From the NCBI RefSeq assembly GCF_016863255.1, contig NZ_BOON01000018.1, positions 62,001 through 126,000 on the forward strand: DNA of 64,000 bases, given 5' to 3'. Shown here in pieces: positions 52,894 to 63,758 of this stretch (its first letter is position 1; every line of letters starts with the position of its first letter). The notes under the pieces are model-generated. The model did not search any database, was not told where the DNA came from, and was given only the letters and a program-made list of their open reading frames with translations. The position numbers and the translations under genes were made by a program. The stretch is from Planosporangium mesophilum (lineage in GTDB: Bacteria > Actinomycetota > Actinomycetes > Mycobacteriales > Micromonosporaceae).

Positions 52894-55445
52894 TGCTGCG
52901 CGCGACCTTCAAGAGCCTGCTCTCCCGCAAGCTGCGGCTGCTGCTCAGCGGCTTGGCGGTGGTGCTCGCGGTGATGTTCGTGTCGGGGGCGTTCATACTG
53001 TCGGACACGCTCGGCCGCACCTTCGACTCGCTGTTCACCAACGCGTACGACTACACCGACATCCAGGTGCAGGCCAAGCCGAAGGTGGACGGCGGCGGGG
53101 ACGGCGGCGCCGTACCGGCCAACATCCAGTCCACGGTGGTCGGCAAGGTGGCCGCGGTTCCCGGGGTGGCGAAGGCCACCGGCACCGTGGCCGCCGAAGG
53201 CGCCCGGGTGGTCGGGCGCAACGGCAAGGTCGTAGGGGGCGCCGGCGGCGCTCCCCGCTTCGGGATCAACTGGACCGGCGAGGACCAACTGATCTCGCTG
53301 CGCGAAGGCCGGGGTCCGCAGGCGAGCGGTGAGGTGGCCCTCAACGCCGGCCTGGCCAAGATCGGAAACTTCAAGGTCGGCGAGCAGGTCGGCGTGCTCA
53401 CCCTCGAGCCGAAGAAGACGTTCACGGTGGTGGGCATCTTCGGGTACGCCGGAGGCCGCGACTCCATCGGCGGCGAGCAGACCGTCGCCTTCACCGAGCC
53501 GGTGGCGCAGCAACTCATGCTCGGCGCGACCGGCGTCTACAACGTCATCGACGTCAAGGTCGCCGACAAGCGGGACCTGACGAAGGTACGCGACGCCCTG
53601 CGCGCCGAGGTGGGCCCGTCCTACCAGGTCGACACCGGTGCCGACCTGGCCAAGAAGCAGTCCGACCAGATCAAGAAGGCGCTGTCGTTCGTCACGTACA
53701 TCCTGCTCGGCTTCGCCGCCGTGGCCCTGCTGGTCGGGGTGTTCCTCATCCTCAACACCTTCTCGATCATCGTCGCGCAGCGCACCCAGGAACTGGCGCT
53801 GCTGCGCGCGATGGGCGCGAGCCGGCGTCAGATGATCGGCTCGGTACTGCTGGAGGCCTCGCTCATCGGCGTCGTGTCCTGGCTGGTCGGTCTCGGCCTC
53901 GGCGTCGGTATCGGCTCGGGCGGCGCGTTCGCGCTGGCGAAGCTCACCGGTATCGACGACGTCGCCGGCGTCGGGGTACCGCCGGCGGCGTGGATCGTGT
54001 CATTCGTCGTCGGGGTCGGAGTGACGATCCTGGCCGCCCTGCTGCCCGCGTTCCAGGCGTCCCGGGTGCCGCCGGTGGCGGCGATGCGCCAGGCGGGTAC
54101 CGCCGACCGGCCGCTGACCAAGCTGACGGCCGCGGGCGGTGTACTGGCGGCGGGCGGGGGCGGCGCGCTCGCCTTCGGCCTGTCGGGCAAGGCGCACGAC
54201 AACACGATCTGGTGGGTGGTCGGCGGCGTCTTCGTCACGTTCATCGCGGTCGCGCTGCTGACCCCGCTGCTGGGCCGACCCGTGGTGTCGGTACTCGGGC
54301 GGCTGTTCGCCTGGTCGGTGGCGGGCAAGCTGGGCCGGCGCAACTCGGCGCGCAACCCGCGCCGCACGGCGATCACCGCGGCGGCGATGATGATCAGCAT
54401 CGCGCTGGTCACCGGCATCAGCACGATCTTCACGTCGGTCAGCAGCAGCGTCAGCAAGATCGTCGACCAGCAGGTCCAGGCCGACCTGATCATCTCCGGC
54501 CAGCAGACGTCGGCGATCCCGCCAGCGATCGACCCGGTCGCGCTGGCCCGGGTACGGGCGCTGTCCACGGTGGATGCGGTGGCCGGCCAGGCGTACGGCG
54601 CCGCGATGATCGGCGGCAAATCGCAGTTCGTGGCGGCCTTCGACGATCAGGCCGCGGCGGCCCGGATCCTCAAGCTCAAGCCCAAGATCGGACGGGTCGA
54701 CAGGCTGGGTGCCGGGGAGATGGTCGTCGACGAGGCGACGGCGAAGGGTCGCGGGTGGACCATCGGCGACCAGGTCACGATCCAGCTGCCCCGCGGCGAG
54801 CCGCGCCAGCTGCGGGTTGTCGGTACCTACCCCTCCGGCCCGGGCGCGGGCGGCATCCTGCTGTCCTGGCCCGACGCGACCGCCGGCTTCCGGACGTCGA
54901 CCGCCGTCCAGGCGTACGTCAAGCTGCGGCCCGGCGCCGTCACGACGGCGGCCAAGGGCGAGGTCGACCGGATCCTCGCCGACAGCCCCGAGGTCAACGT
55001 GGCGACCCGCGAGGAGTGGCTGGGCAACCAGACCCAGATATTCGACATCGTCCTGACGATCGTGCAGGTCCTACTCGGCGTCGCGATGCTCATCGCGGTC
55101 CTCGGCATCGTCAACACGCTGGTGCTGTCGGTGCTGGAACGCACCCGCGAGCTGGGCATGCTGCGGGCGATCGGGCTGCGCCGGGGCCAGGTGATGCGCA
55201 TGGTGACGGTCGAGTCGGTCGTGATCTCGCTGTTCGGCTCGCTGCTCGGCATCGCGGTCGGCGCCGGGCTGGGGGCGGCGGTGGTACGTGCCCTCAAGGA
55301 CAAGGGCATCACCGAGCTGTCCCTGCCGTGGGGGCTGATGGTCGGGTACGTCGTGGCCGGCGCCTTCGTCGGCGTGGTTGCCGCGATCATCCCGGCGATC
55401 CGGGCCGCCCGGCTCGACGTGCTGAAGGCGATCGCGTACGAGTGA
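52893..55445 (+). CDS. FtsX-like ABC transporter permease 1
   Basis: 850 aa with two FtsX-type modules. An N-terminal membrane helix (LLSGLAVVLAVMFVSGAFIL) precedes a MacB periplasmic core domain (about 40-240), then a three-helix FtsX block around residue 270-400, a second inner helix pair, another extracytoplasmic domain and a C-terminal FtsX block. LVLSVLERTRELGMLRAIGLRRGQ is the conserved cytoplasmic motif. ATG overlaps the ATPase stop. Paired with ATPase 1 as an exporter, probably under the neighbouring two-component system. Confidence 0.92.
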   Translation: MLRATFKSLLSRKLRLLLSGLAVVLAVMFVSGAFILSDTLGRTFDSLFTNAYDYTDIQVQAKPKVDGGGDGGAVPANIQSTVVGKVAAVPGVAKATGTVAAEGARVVGRNGKVVGGAGGAPRFGINWTGEDQLISLREGRGPQASGEVALNAGLAKIGNFKVGEQVGVLTLEPKKTFTVVGIFGYAGGRDSIGGEQTVAFTEPVAQQLMLGATGVYNVIDVKVADKRDLTKVRDALRAEVGPSYQVDTGADLAKKQSDQIKKALSFVTYILLGFAAVALLVGVFLILNTFSIIVAQRTQELALLRAMGASRRQMIGSVLLEASLIGVVSWLVGLGLGVGIGSGGAFALAKLTGIDDVAGVGVPPAAWIVSFVVGVGVTILAALLPAFQASRVPPVAAMRQAGTADRPLTKLTAAGGVLAAGGGGALAFGLSGKAHDNTIWWVVGGVFVTFIAVALLTPLLGRPVVSVLGRLFAWSVAGKLGRRNSARNPRRTAITAAAMMISIALVTGISTIFTSVSSSVSKIVDQQVQADLIISGQQTSAIPPAIDPVALARVRALSTVDAVAGQAYGAAMIGGKSQFVAAFDDQAAAARILKLKPKIGRVDRLGAGEMVVDEATAKGRGWTIGDQVTIQLPRGEPRQLRVVGTYPSGPGAGGILLSWPDATAGFRTSTAVQAYVKLRPGAVTTAAKGEVDRILADSPEVNVATREEWLGNQTQIFDIVLTIVQVLLGVAMLIAVLGIVNTLVLSVLERTRELGMLRAIGLRRGQVMRMVTVESVVISLFGSLLGIAVGAGLGAAVVRALKDKGITELSLPWGLMVGYVVAGAFVGVVAAIIPAIRAARLDVLKAIAYE

Positions 55446-55453
55446 GGGCAGAC

Positions 55454-55486
55454 GTCAGGGGAGCCTCGTCTCGGGGCTCCCCTGAC
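55454..55486 (+). terminator. terminator after ABC unit 1
   Basis: GTCAGGGGAGCCTCG and CGGGGCTCCCCTGAC form a 15-bp stem with one G-U pair and a 3-nt loop, starting 9 nt after the permease stop. No T-run, as common in actinomycetes. Confidence 0.8.
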
Positions 55487-55537
55487 CCGTTCCGCCACTG
55501 GTAGACGGCTCCCGCGCCGGCCGCAGCGGTCCCCGGG

Positions 55538-55554
55538 TCCGGGAATTTCCCGGA
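55538..55554. promoter_or_regulatory. palindrome TCCGGGAA-T-TTCCCGGA upstream of ABC unit 2
   Basis: A perfect 8-1-8 palindrome 127 nt before the second ATPase gene. The half-site CCGGGAAT also occurs upstream of ABC unit 1 (CCCCGGGAATGACTC, about 52037). A candidate site for the NarL-type regulator encoded at 51309; inferred. Confidence 0.45.
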
Positions 55555-55680
55555 TGACCCGTGCGGGCGGACCCCGACCCGGAAACCGGTGTCCGCCTCC
55601 CCCGTCGGGCGGACGTAACCGGAGTTGGGAGCACCGACGATGGTCTTCGACAACGACACGACGAAGGCCATGGAGGAGCG

Positions 55681-56487
55681 GTGACACTCACGATGGGTGG
55701 GGCACACAGACCGGGCGCCACGCGGCAGAGCGGCGCGGCGGATACGAGCGGTGCGGCGGCCCGAGCGGTGGACGTGTGGAAGGTGTACGGCAGCGGCGAG
55801 GCCGAGGTGGCCGCGCTGCGCGGGGTGAGCGTGGGCCTCGAACGCGGCCGCTACACCGCCATCATGGGACCGTCCGGGTCGGGCAAGTCCACCCTGATGC
55901 ACTGCCTGGCCGGCCTGGACTCGGTCACCCGCGGCGAGGTCTACGTCGGCGACACCCTCATCACCGGCCTCGGCGACCGCGGCCTGACCGACCTGCGCCG
56001 CGACAAGGTCGGCTTCATCTTCCAACAGTTCAACCTGCTACCCACACTGACGGCCGAGGAGAACATCCTGCTACCCCTGTCGATCGCCGGCCGCAAACCC
56101 GACCGCCAGTGGTACGACACCGTCATCGACACCGTCGGCCTACGCGACCGACTGCGCCACCGACCCACCCAACTGTCAGGCGGCCAACAACAACGCGTCG
56201 CCTGCGCCCGCGCCCTGGTCTCCCGACCCGACGTCATCTTCGCCGACGAACCCACCGGCAACCTCGACTCCCGCTCCGGCGCCGAGGTCCTGGGCTTCCT
56301 ACGCAACTCCGTGCGCCAGTTCGGACAGACCATCGTCATGGTCACCCACGACGCCAACGCCGCCTCCTACGCCGACCGCGTCATCTTCCTCGCCGACGGC
56401 CAAATCGTCGACGAACTCCGCGAGCCCACCGCCGAGGCGGTCCTCGACACGATGAAGAACCTCGACACCATGGCGGCGGTGGCCTGA
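55681..56487 (+). CDS. ABC transporter ATP-binding protein 2 (MacB/LolD-like)
   Basis: 268 aa. Same motif set as ATPase 1 (GPSGSGKST, LSGGQQQR, DEPTGNLDS). The N-terminal 25 residues and the last 12 differ. GTG start after ATGGAGGAGCG. Nearly identical DNA in the core, including silent sites, against clearly diverged permease partners indicates recent gene conversion or duplication. The permease gene starts 1 nt after its stop. Confidence 0.92.
   Translation: MTLTMGGAHRPGATRQSGAADTSGAAARAVDVWKVYGSGEAEVAALRGVSVGLERGRYTAIMGPSGSGKSTLMHCLAGLDSVTRGEVYVGDTLITGLGDRGLTDLRRDKVGFIFQQFNLLPTLTAEENILLPLSIAGRKPDRQWYDTVIDTVGLRDRLRHRPTQLSGGQQQRVACARALVSRPDVIFADEPTGNLDSRSGAEVLGFLRNSVRQFGQTIVMVTHDANAASYADRVIFLADGQIVDELREPTAEAVLDTMKNLDTMAAVA
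55756..56450 (+). repeat. 695-bp near-identical tract, copy 2
   Basis: Direct repeat of 52138-52832, offset 3,618 bp, 9 mismatches. Recombination between the copies would delete one permease and fuse the units. Confidence 0.92.
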
Positions 56488-56488
56488 C

Positions 56489-59035
56489 ATGCTCCGCGCC
56501 ACGCTCAAAAGCGTCCTGTCCCGCAAGCTGCGGCTGGTCCTGTCGGGGCTGGCGGTGGTCCTCGGGGTGATGTTCGTGTCGGGGGCGTTCGTGCTCACCG
56601 ACACGCTGGGGCGCTCGTTCGACAGCCTGTTCGCCGGCGTCTACGCCGGCACGGACGTGGCTGTGACGGCGAAGCCGGCGGTCGCCGGCGTCGACAGCGG
56701 TGAACGCCCCACCAACCTGCCCGCCGACCTGGTGGCGAAGGTACGGTCGGTGCCCGGCGTCGCCACCGCGACCGGGGTCGCGCAGGCCGACGGCGCCCGG
56801 GTCATCGGCGGCAACGGCAAGGTCGTCACGACGATGGGCGCCCCCCGGCTCGGTACGAACTGGACCGGGACGTCCGACCTGGTACAGCTGCGCGAGGGGC
56901 GTGGCCCGCAGGCCGCCGACGAGATCGCCGTCAACGCCGCACTCGCGAAGGCCGCCGGTATCAAGGTCGGCGACCGGGTCGGCGTGCTCACGCTGCAGCC
57001 GAAGAAGACCTTCACCCTGGTGGGCATCTTCGGATACAGCGGTGACCGGGACTCCATCGGCGGCTCGATGTTCGTCGCCTTCACCGAGCCGGTCGCGCAG
57101 GAGCTGATGCTCGGCGCCAAGGGCACGTACTCCAGCATCGACGTCACCGCCGCGCCCGGGCAGAGCCCGGAGAAGGTACGCGACGCGGTGCGCGCCGAGG
57201 TCGGCGGCGGGTACGAGGTCAAGACCGGCAAGGAGCTCCAGGCCGCCACGGTGGACAGCTTCCGCCAGGGCTTGAGCTTCTTCAACAACATCCTGCTCGG
57301 CTTCGCCGGGGTGGCGCTGTTCGTCGGCGTCTTCCTGATCCTCAACACCTTCTCGATCATCGTCGCGCAGCGCACCAGGGAGCTGGCGCTGATGCGCGCG
57401 GTCGGCGCCAGCCGTCGCCAGATGATCGGGGCCGTCCTGGTCGAGGCGGCCGCCATCGGCCTGGTCGCGTCCGTCGTCGGCCTCGCGGCGGGCATCGGCG
57501 TCGGCGCCGGCCTCGCGTACGTGTTCGGCCACGTCGGCGGTACCGACCTGCCGCTGGCGAGCATCGGGGTGCCGGCGGCCGCCGTCATCGGCGCGTTCGG
57601 CGTGGGCCTGGTCGTGACGCTCGTCGCCGCGCTGCTGCCGGCGCTGCGCGCCTCGCGGATCCCGCCGGTCGCCGCGCTGCAGGAGGCGGCCACCCCGGAC
57701 CGGCCGCTGACGAAGATCACCGTCGCCGGCGGCCTGATGTCGGCCGCAGGGGCCACCGTCGGAGGGTACGGGCTGTCAGGCAAGGCCGGCGACAGCACAA
57801 TGTGGCTGATCATGGCTGGGGTGCTGGTGAGCTTCATCGGGGTGGCTCTGCTGACCCCGGTGCTCGCGCGCCCGGTGGTGTCCGTGCTGGGCCGGCTGTT
57901 CTCCTGGTCGGTGCCGGGCAAGCTGGGCCGGCTCAACTCCGGCCGCAACCCCCGGCGCACCGCGATCACCGCGGCCGCCCTCATGGTCGGCCTGGCGCTG
58001 ATCACCGGTGTCAACGTCATCCTCAGCTCGGTGACCGCGACGCTGCACAAGCAGGGCGACACCCTGGTCAAGGCGGACCTGATCGTGTCCGGCGAGCAGA
58101 TGGCCGAGATGCCACCGACGTTCGACCCGGCGGTACTGGACAAGATGCGCGGCATCCCCGGCGTGCGCGACGTCGCCGGCGAATACTACGACCGGGCGAC
58201 CCTCAACGGCCAGGGCTGGGGCGTCGACGTCGTCACGGACCTGCCGGCGATGGCCCGCATGTTCCCGCTGAACGCCAAGGAGGGCAGCATCGGGCCGCTT
58301 GGCCCCGACCAGCTCGCCATCGACGAGGCCCACGCCAAGATCCTCAACCTGCACGCCGGTTCGACGGTCACGGTGCAGTTGTCGCGGGGCGCCCCGCACA
58401 CCATGACGGTCGCCGCCGTGCTGGCCAAGAACGACGTGTTCAACAGCATCATGCTGTCCCCGTCGGTCGTCGGCGACCTGCGGGTACCGCAGCCGTCGTG
58501 GGCGTACGTGCGGGTCGTGCCGGGCGCCGACGTCGCGGCGGTCCGCGCCCAGATCGACAGGCTGCTGGCCGACAGCCCCGAGGTCAACGTCACCGACCGC
58601 AGCGGCTACATCCAGCAACAGACCAAGCAGTTCGACGCGGTCCTGATGATGATCCAGGTCCTGCTGGCGCTGGCGATCCTCATCGCCGTGCTGGGCATCG
58701 TCAACACCCTCGCCCTGTCGGTCCTGGAGCGTACCCGCGAACTGGGGCTACTGCGGGCGATCGGGCTGCGCCGGGGCCAGGTGATGCGCATGGTGACGGT
58801 CGAGTCGGTCGTGATCTCGGTGTTCGGGGCGCTGCTCGGCCTAGCGGTCGGCTGCGGGCTGGGTGCCGCGGTGGTACGGGCGCTGCGCTCCGAAGGCATC
58901 ACCAGCCTGGCACTGCCGTGGTCGCAGATGGGCGTGTACCTGGTCCTGGCCGGCGTGGTCGGTGTCGTCGCCGCGGTGCTGCCGGCGGTACGGGCCGCGC
59001 GGATCAACGTACTCGGGGCGATCGCCCACGAGTGA
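56489..59035 (+). CDS. FtsX-like ABC transporter permease 2
   Basis: 848 aa, same two-module architecture as permease 1: N-terminal helix with MFVSGAFVLTDTLGRSFDSLF, MacB-like periplasmic core, FtsX block with ILNTFSIIVAQRTRELALMRA, second periplasmic domain and final FtsX block. It differs most from permease 1 in the two extracytoplasmic domains, as if they handle different substrates. A 69-bp stretch in the C-terminal block (58751-58819) is identical to 55161-55229, a second conversion patch. Confidence 0.92.
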   Translation: MLRATLKSVLSRKLRLVLSGLAVVLGVMFVSGAFVLTDTLGRSFDSLFAGVYAGTDVAVTAKPAVAGVDSGERPTNLPADLVAKVRSVPGVATATGVAQADGARVIGGNGKVVTTMGAPRLGTNWTGTSDLVQLREGRGPQAADEIAVNAALAKAAGIKVGDRVGVLTLQPKKTFTLVGIFGYSGDRDSIGGSMFVAFTEPVAQELMLGAKGTYSSIDVTAAPGQSPEKVRDAVRAEVGGGYEVKTGKELQAATVDSFRQGLSFFNNILLGFAGVALFVGVFLILNTFSIIVAQRTRELALMRAVGASRRQMIGAVLVEAAAIGLVASVVGLAAGIGVGAGLAYVFGHVGGTDLPLASIGVPAAAVIGAFGVGLVVTLVAALLPALRASRIPPVAALQEAATPDRPLTKITVAGGLMSAAGATVGGYGLSGKAGDSTMWLIMAGVLVSFIGVALLTPVLARPVVSVLGRLFSWSVPGKLGRLNSGRNPRRTAITAAALMVGLALITGVNVILSSVTATLHKQGDTLVKADLIVSGEQMAEMPPTFDPAVLDKMRGIPGVRDVAGEYYDRATLNGQGWGVDVVTDLPAMARMFPLNAKEGSIGPLGPDQLAIDEAHAKILNLHAGSTVTVQLSRGAPHTMTVAAVLAKNDVFNSIMLSPSVVGDLRVPQPSWAYVRVVPGADVAAVRAQIDRLLADSPEVNVTDRSGYIQQQTKQFDAVLMMIQVLLALAILIAVLGIVNTLALSVLERTRELGLLRAIGLRRGQVMRMVTVESVVISVFGALLGLAVGCGLGAAVVRALRSEGITSLALPWSQMGVYLVLAGVVGVVAAVLPAVRAARINVLGAIAHE

Positions 59036-59063
59036 GGGCTCTGCTCAACCGGGGTACGGGGGG

Positions 59064-59100
59064 ACGGCGGCGCGCGGAGGGACACCTCGCGCGCCGCCGT
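59064..59100. terminator. terminator after ABC unit 2
   Basis: ACGGCGGCGCGCG (59064-59076) pairs perfectly with CGCGCGCCGCCGT (59088-59100), 13 bp with an 11-nt loop, 28 nt after the permease stop and before the convergent HAD gene. Confidence 0.8.
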
Positions 59101-59166
59101 CGTGCTCTCGACCGGTTGCTGAAACGGCGTGCGACCGCCGCCTGACGGTGGCCCGCGCGACCGCAG

Positions 59167-59841
59167 TCAGGCGGCGGCGCGCCCCGCGACGAGCTTTCGC
59201 ATCGTCGCCACGTCCATCCGCTCGAGGCTGTCGATCTCGACGACACCGTCCGGCGGAGTCAGCGCCACCTCGCACGGCACCGCCACGACCACACAGCCGG
59301 CGGCGTGCGCGCTCGCCACGCCGGTCGGCGAATCCTCGACCGCCACACACCGGCGCGGGTCGGCACCCAGCTTGGCGGCGGCCGTCAGGTACGGCTCGGG
59401 GTCCGGCTTGGTGCGGCCCACCTCGTCGCCGCAGACCACGACGTCGAAGTTGTGCGCACCGATGGTGCCCAGCGCCACCTCGACGAGGTTGCGGCGGGTC
59501 GCGGTGACCAGCGCGGTCGCCAGCCCGGCCGCCCGTACCTCGGCGAGCAGCTCGCGGGCGCCCGGCCGCCAGAGCAGCCCCGCGGCGAACAGCTCACCGA
59601 CCCGGTTCTCCAGCCACCGGACGCTCTCCTCCGGGTCCCGCCACGGCTGTGCGATGTCGATGTGGAGGATGTCCATCGACTCGGCCATGCTGGTGCCGAT
59701 CATCCGGGTGCGGGCCGGGGTGGAGAGCTCTCCCCCGTACCGTCGCGCCAGCTCCTTCAGGCCGACGTCCCACACCTTCTCACTGTCGACCAGGGTGCCG
59801 TCCATGTCGAACAGCACCGCGTCAAGTCGCGCCACAGTCAC
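59167..59841 (-). CDS. HAD hydrolase, beta-phosphoglucomutase-like subfamily
   Basis: 224 aa. Motif I AVLFDMDGTLVDSEKVW (canonical DxDGT), cap domain, motif II ALVTATRRN, Lys in VGRTKPDPEPY and motif IV VAVEDSPTGVASAHAAG. Acts on sugar phosphates or similar. GTG 59841 is used; a second in-frame GTG at 59835 has AGGTG 4 nt upstream and is plausible. Canonical residues contrast with the DxH protein at 26577. Convergent with ABC unit 2. Confidence 0.87.
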   Translation of the reverse strand: MTVARLDAVLFDMDGTLVDSEKVWDVGLKELARRYGGELSTPARTRMIGTSMAESMDILHIDIAQPWRDPEESVRWLENRVGELFAAGLLWRPGARELLAEVRAAGLATALVTATRRNLVEVALGTIGAHNFDVVVCGDEVGRTKPDPEPYLTAAAKLGADPRRCVAVEDSPTGVASAHAAGCVVVAVPCEVALTPPDGVVEIDSLERMDVATMRKLVAGRAAA

Positions 59842-59970
59842 CTCATGATCTCGCCGGAGGTATCAAACTTACGGTGGTGAGCGGCGCCACAGCGGGTCAA
59901 GGGGGGGCGGGGCCTGCCCGATTTGCGACGCCGGGCGGATGGATCGACGATCCTGGCCTACGGTGACGCC

Positions 59971-60132
59971 ATGAGCGGCACGCAGTTGTTCCTCACCCTG
60001 CTGAGCTGGATCTTGGGTGTCTTCGTGCTGTACTGGGTGATCCGCCTGGCGGTCAAGCACGGCATTGCCGACGCGGAGGGGGAACGCGCCCGCATCCGTC
60101 GTTGGGCCCGGGAGATGTCCGACGAGGAGTAG
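59971..60132 (+). CDS. small single-pass membrane protein
   Basis: 53 aa. One membrane helix (LFLTLLSWILGVFVLYWVIRLAV) and a short charged tail (GERARIRRWAREMSDEE). TACGGT (59959-59964) lies 6 nt before the ATG and no ribosome site, consistent with a leaderless gene. Composition and promoter spacing support a real gene; function unknown. Confidence 0.65.
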   Translation: MSGTQLFLTLLSWILGVFVLYWVIRLAVKHGIADAEGERARIRRWAREMSDEE

Positions 60133-60237
60133 CCGGGCTCATTCCGTCGCGGCGCTCGGCGGCTGAGCGGGTCGACCTCCGCGGCGGTCGGCGCGGCTCG
60201 CCGCCGGTGCCATCGTCCGGGTAGCGGCCGCGGCGCG

Positions 60238-60492
60238 CTACCGGCCGCCGATGTTGCCGAGCATCAGGGCCGCCGCTACCGCCAGCAGGAATCCCAGCAC
60301 TACCAGCTCGGCGGAGCGGGACCACGCTATCCGACCCGCCGCGGCGGTCGCCTTCTTCTCCTTCGCCAGGTCACGCCACGCGCGCTGGAACACCGCGTAC
60401 AGCCAGCCGACTCCGAAGCCGATGACCAGGCCGGCATAGAGTCCGCCGACGGTGACGTGCAGCGACTGGTCCATCGACAGAGGCACATCCAC
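60238..60492 (-). CDS. small membrane protein with two helices
   Basis: 84 aa from GTG 60492, or 78 aa from ATG 60474; neither has a good ribosome site. Two membrane helices (GLYAGLVIGFGVGWLYAVF and AELVVLGFLLAVAAALML) joined by a basic loop (RAWRDLAKEKKAT). No named family. It stands alone, convergent with the 53-aa gene. Confidence 0.6.
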   Translation of the reverse strand: MDVPLSMDQSLHVTVGGLYAGLVIGFGVGWLYAVFQRAWRDLAKEKKATAAAGRIAWSRSAELVVLGFLLAVAAALMLGNIGGR

Positions 60493-60717
60493 CGGGACAT
60501 GGTGAATGACCAGCGCCCCGCCGCGTCACCAGCCTTTCGGACGCCATCGCCATTTGAGAATTCACCTAACCGGGGTGGCGCATTTCATCAATGAATCAGC
60601 CATTTTCAGGGGCTTGTTCGACGCGGCAGATCTGCCGGCGTGACCTGCTCCCGCACCCACGCCCCGGTCATCATGATGGACATGCGTTGCTCGTGTGAAT
60701 GGTGATGTCCATAGCCG

Positions 60718-61167
60718 TCACGCTACGTGCGGCTCGGCTACCCGCGCTTCTCGATTCCTGACCGGTCTGGTCACCTGCTTCGCCACACACGGCGGCACCC
60801 CCACCGTCGCGCGCGCCGCCCGACCCCGATAGACACTGGGCGACACACCGACCAGCTCGGTGAAGCGAGTGCTGAAGGTGCCCAGCGACGCACAGCCGAC
60901 CGCGAAACAGACCTCGGTGACGCTGAGGTCGCCACGACGCAGCAGCGCCATCGCGCGCTCGATGCGCCGGGTCATCAGATAGGCGTACGGCGACTCGCCG
61001 TAGGCGAGCCGGAATTCGCGGCTGAGGTGTCCGGCCGACATGTGCGCGCCGCGGGCGAGCGCCTCGACGTCCAGCGGCTGCGCGTACTCCCGGTCGATCC
61101 GGTCGCGAACACGGCGCAGCCGCGCGAGGTCGCGCAGGCGCTGCGCCGAGGCGGGTCTGCTGGTCAC
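60718..61167 (-). CDS. AraC family transcriptional regulator
   Basis: 149 aa consisting almost only of the AraC DNA-binding domain: two HTHs (LDVEALARGAHMSAGHLSREF and SVTEVCFAVGCASLGTFSTRF) and the closing VGVSPSVYR. A basic C-terminal tail follows. No ligand-binding domain. GTG start at 61167. It lies downstream of the UvrA-like gene on the same strand (200-nt gap); small AraC proteins of this type often activate drug or oxidative stress genes, so it may control the UvrA-like gene. Confidence 0.88.
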   Translation of the reverse strand: MTSRPASAQRLRDLARLRRVRDRIDREYAQPLDVEALARGAHMSAGHLSREFRLAYGESPYAYLMTRRIERAMALLRRGDLSVTEVCFAVGCASLGTFSTRFTELVGVSPSVYRGRAARATVGVPPCVAKQVTRPVRNREARVAEPHVA

Positions 61168-61367
61168 ACACAAGATCGTACGTCGCGCCGGAGTCGCGTC
61201 ATGACGTCGCCGCACCCTCCTGCGCGTCACCGGTGAAGAGACGCGATTCGGGGAACAGCCCCCACCCGGGACCCGCTCCCGGCTGATCAACTCCCATTCC
61301 TGCCGGTTGATCGGGACAAGTCGAAACAGATGAGGGAACTCGTCCCACGGTGTCGGCGAGGGCCCGG

Positions 61368-63758
<2,391 letters not shown>

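Noticed and set aside
52077-55445. A 1122-codon frame spanning ABC ATPase 1 and permease 1
   Set aside because: Its first part is an Arg/Pro-rich out-of-frame reading of the ATPase; only its second part is real, and that is the permease starting at 52893.
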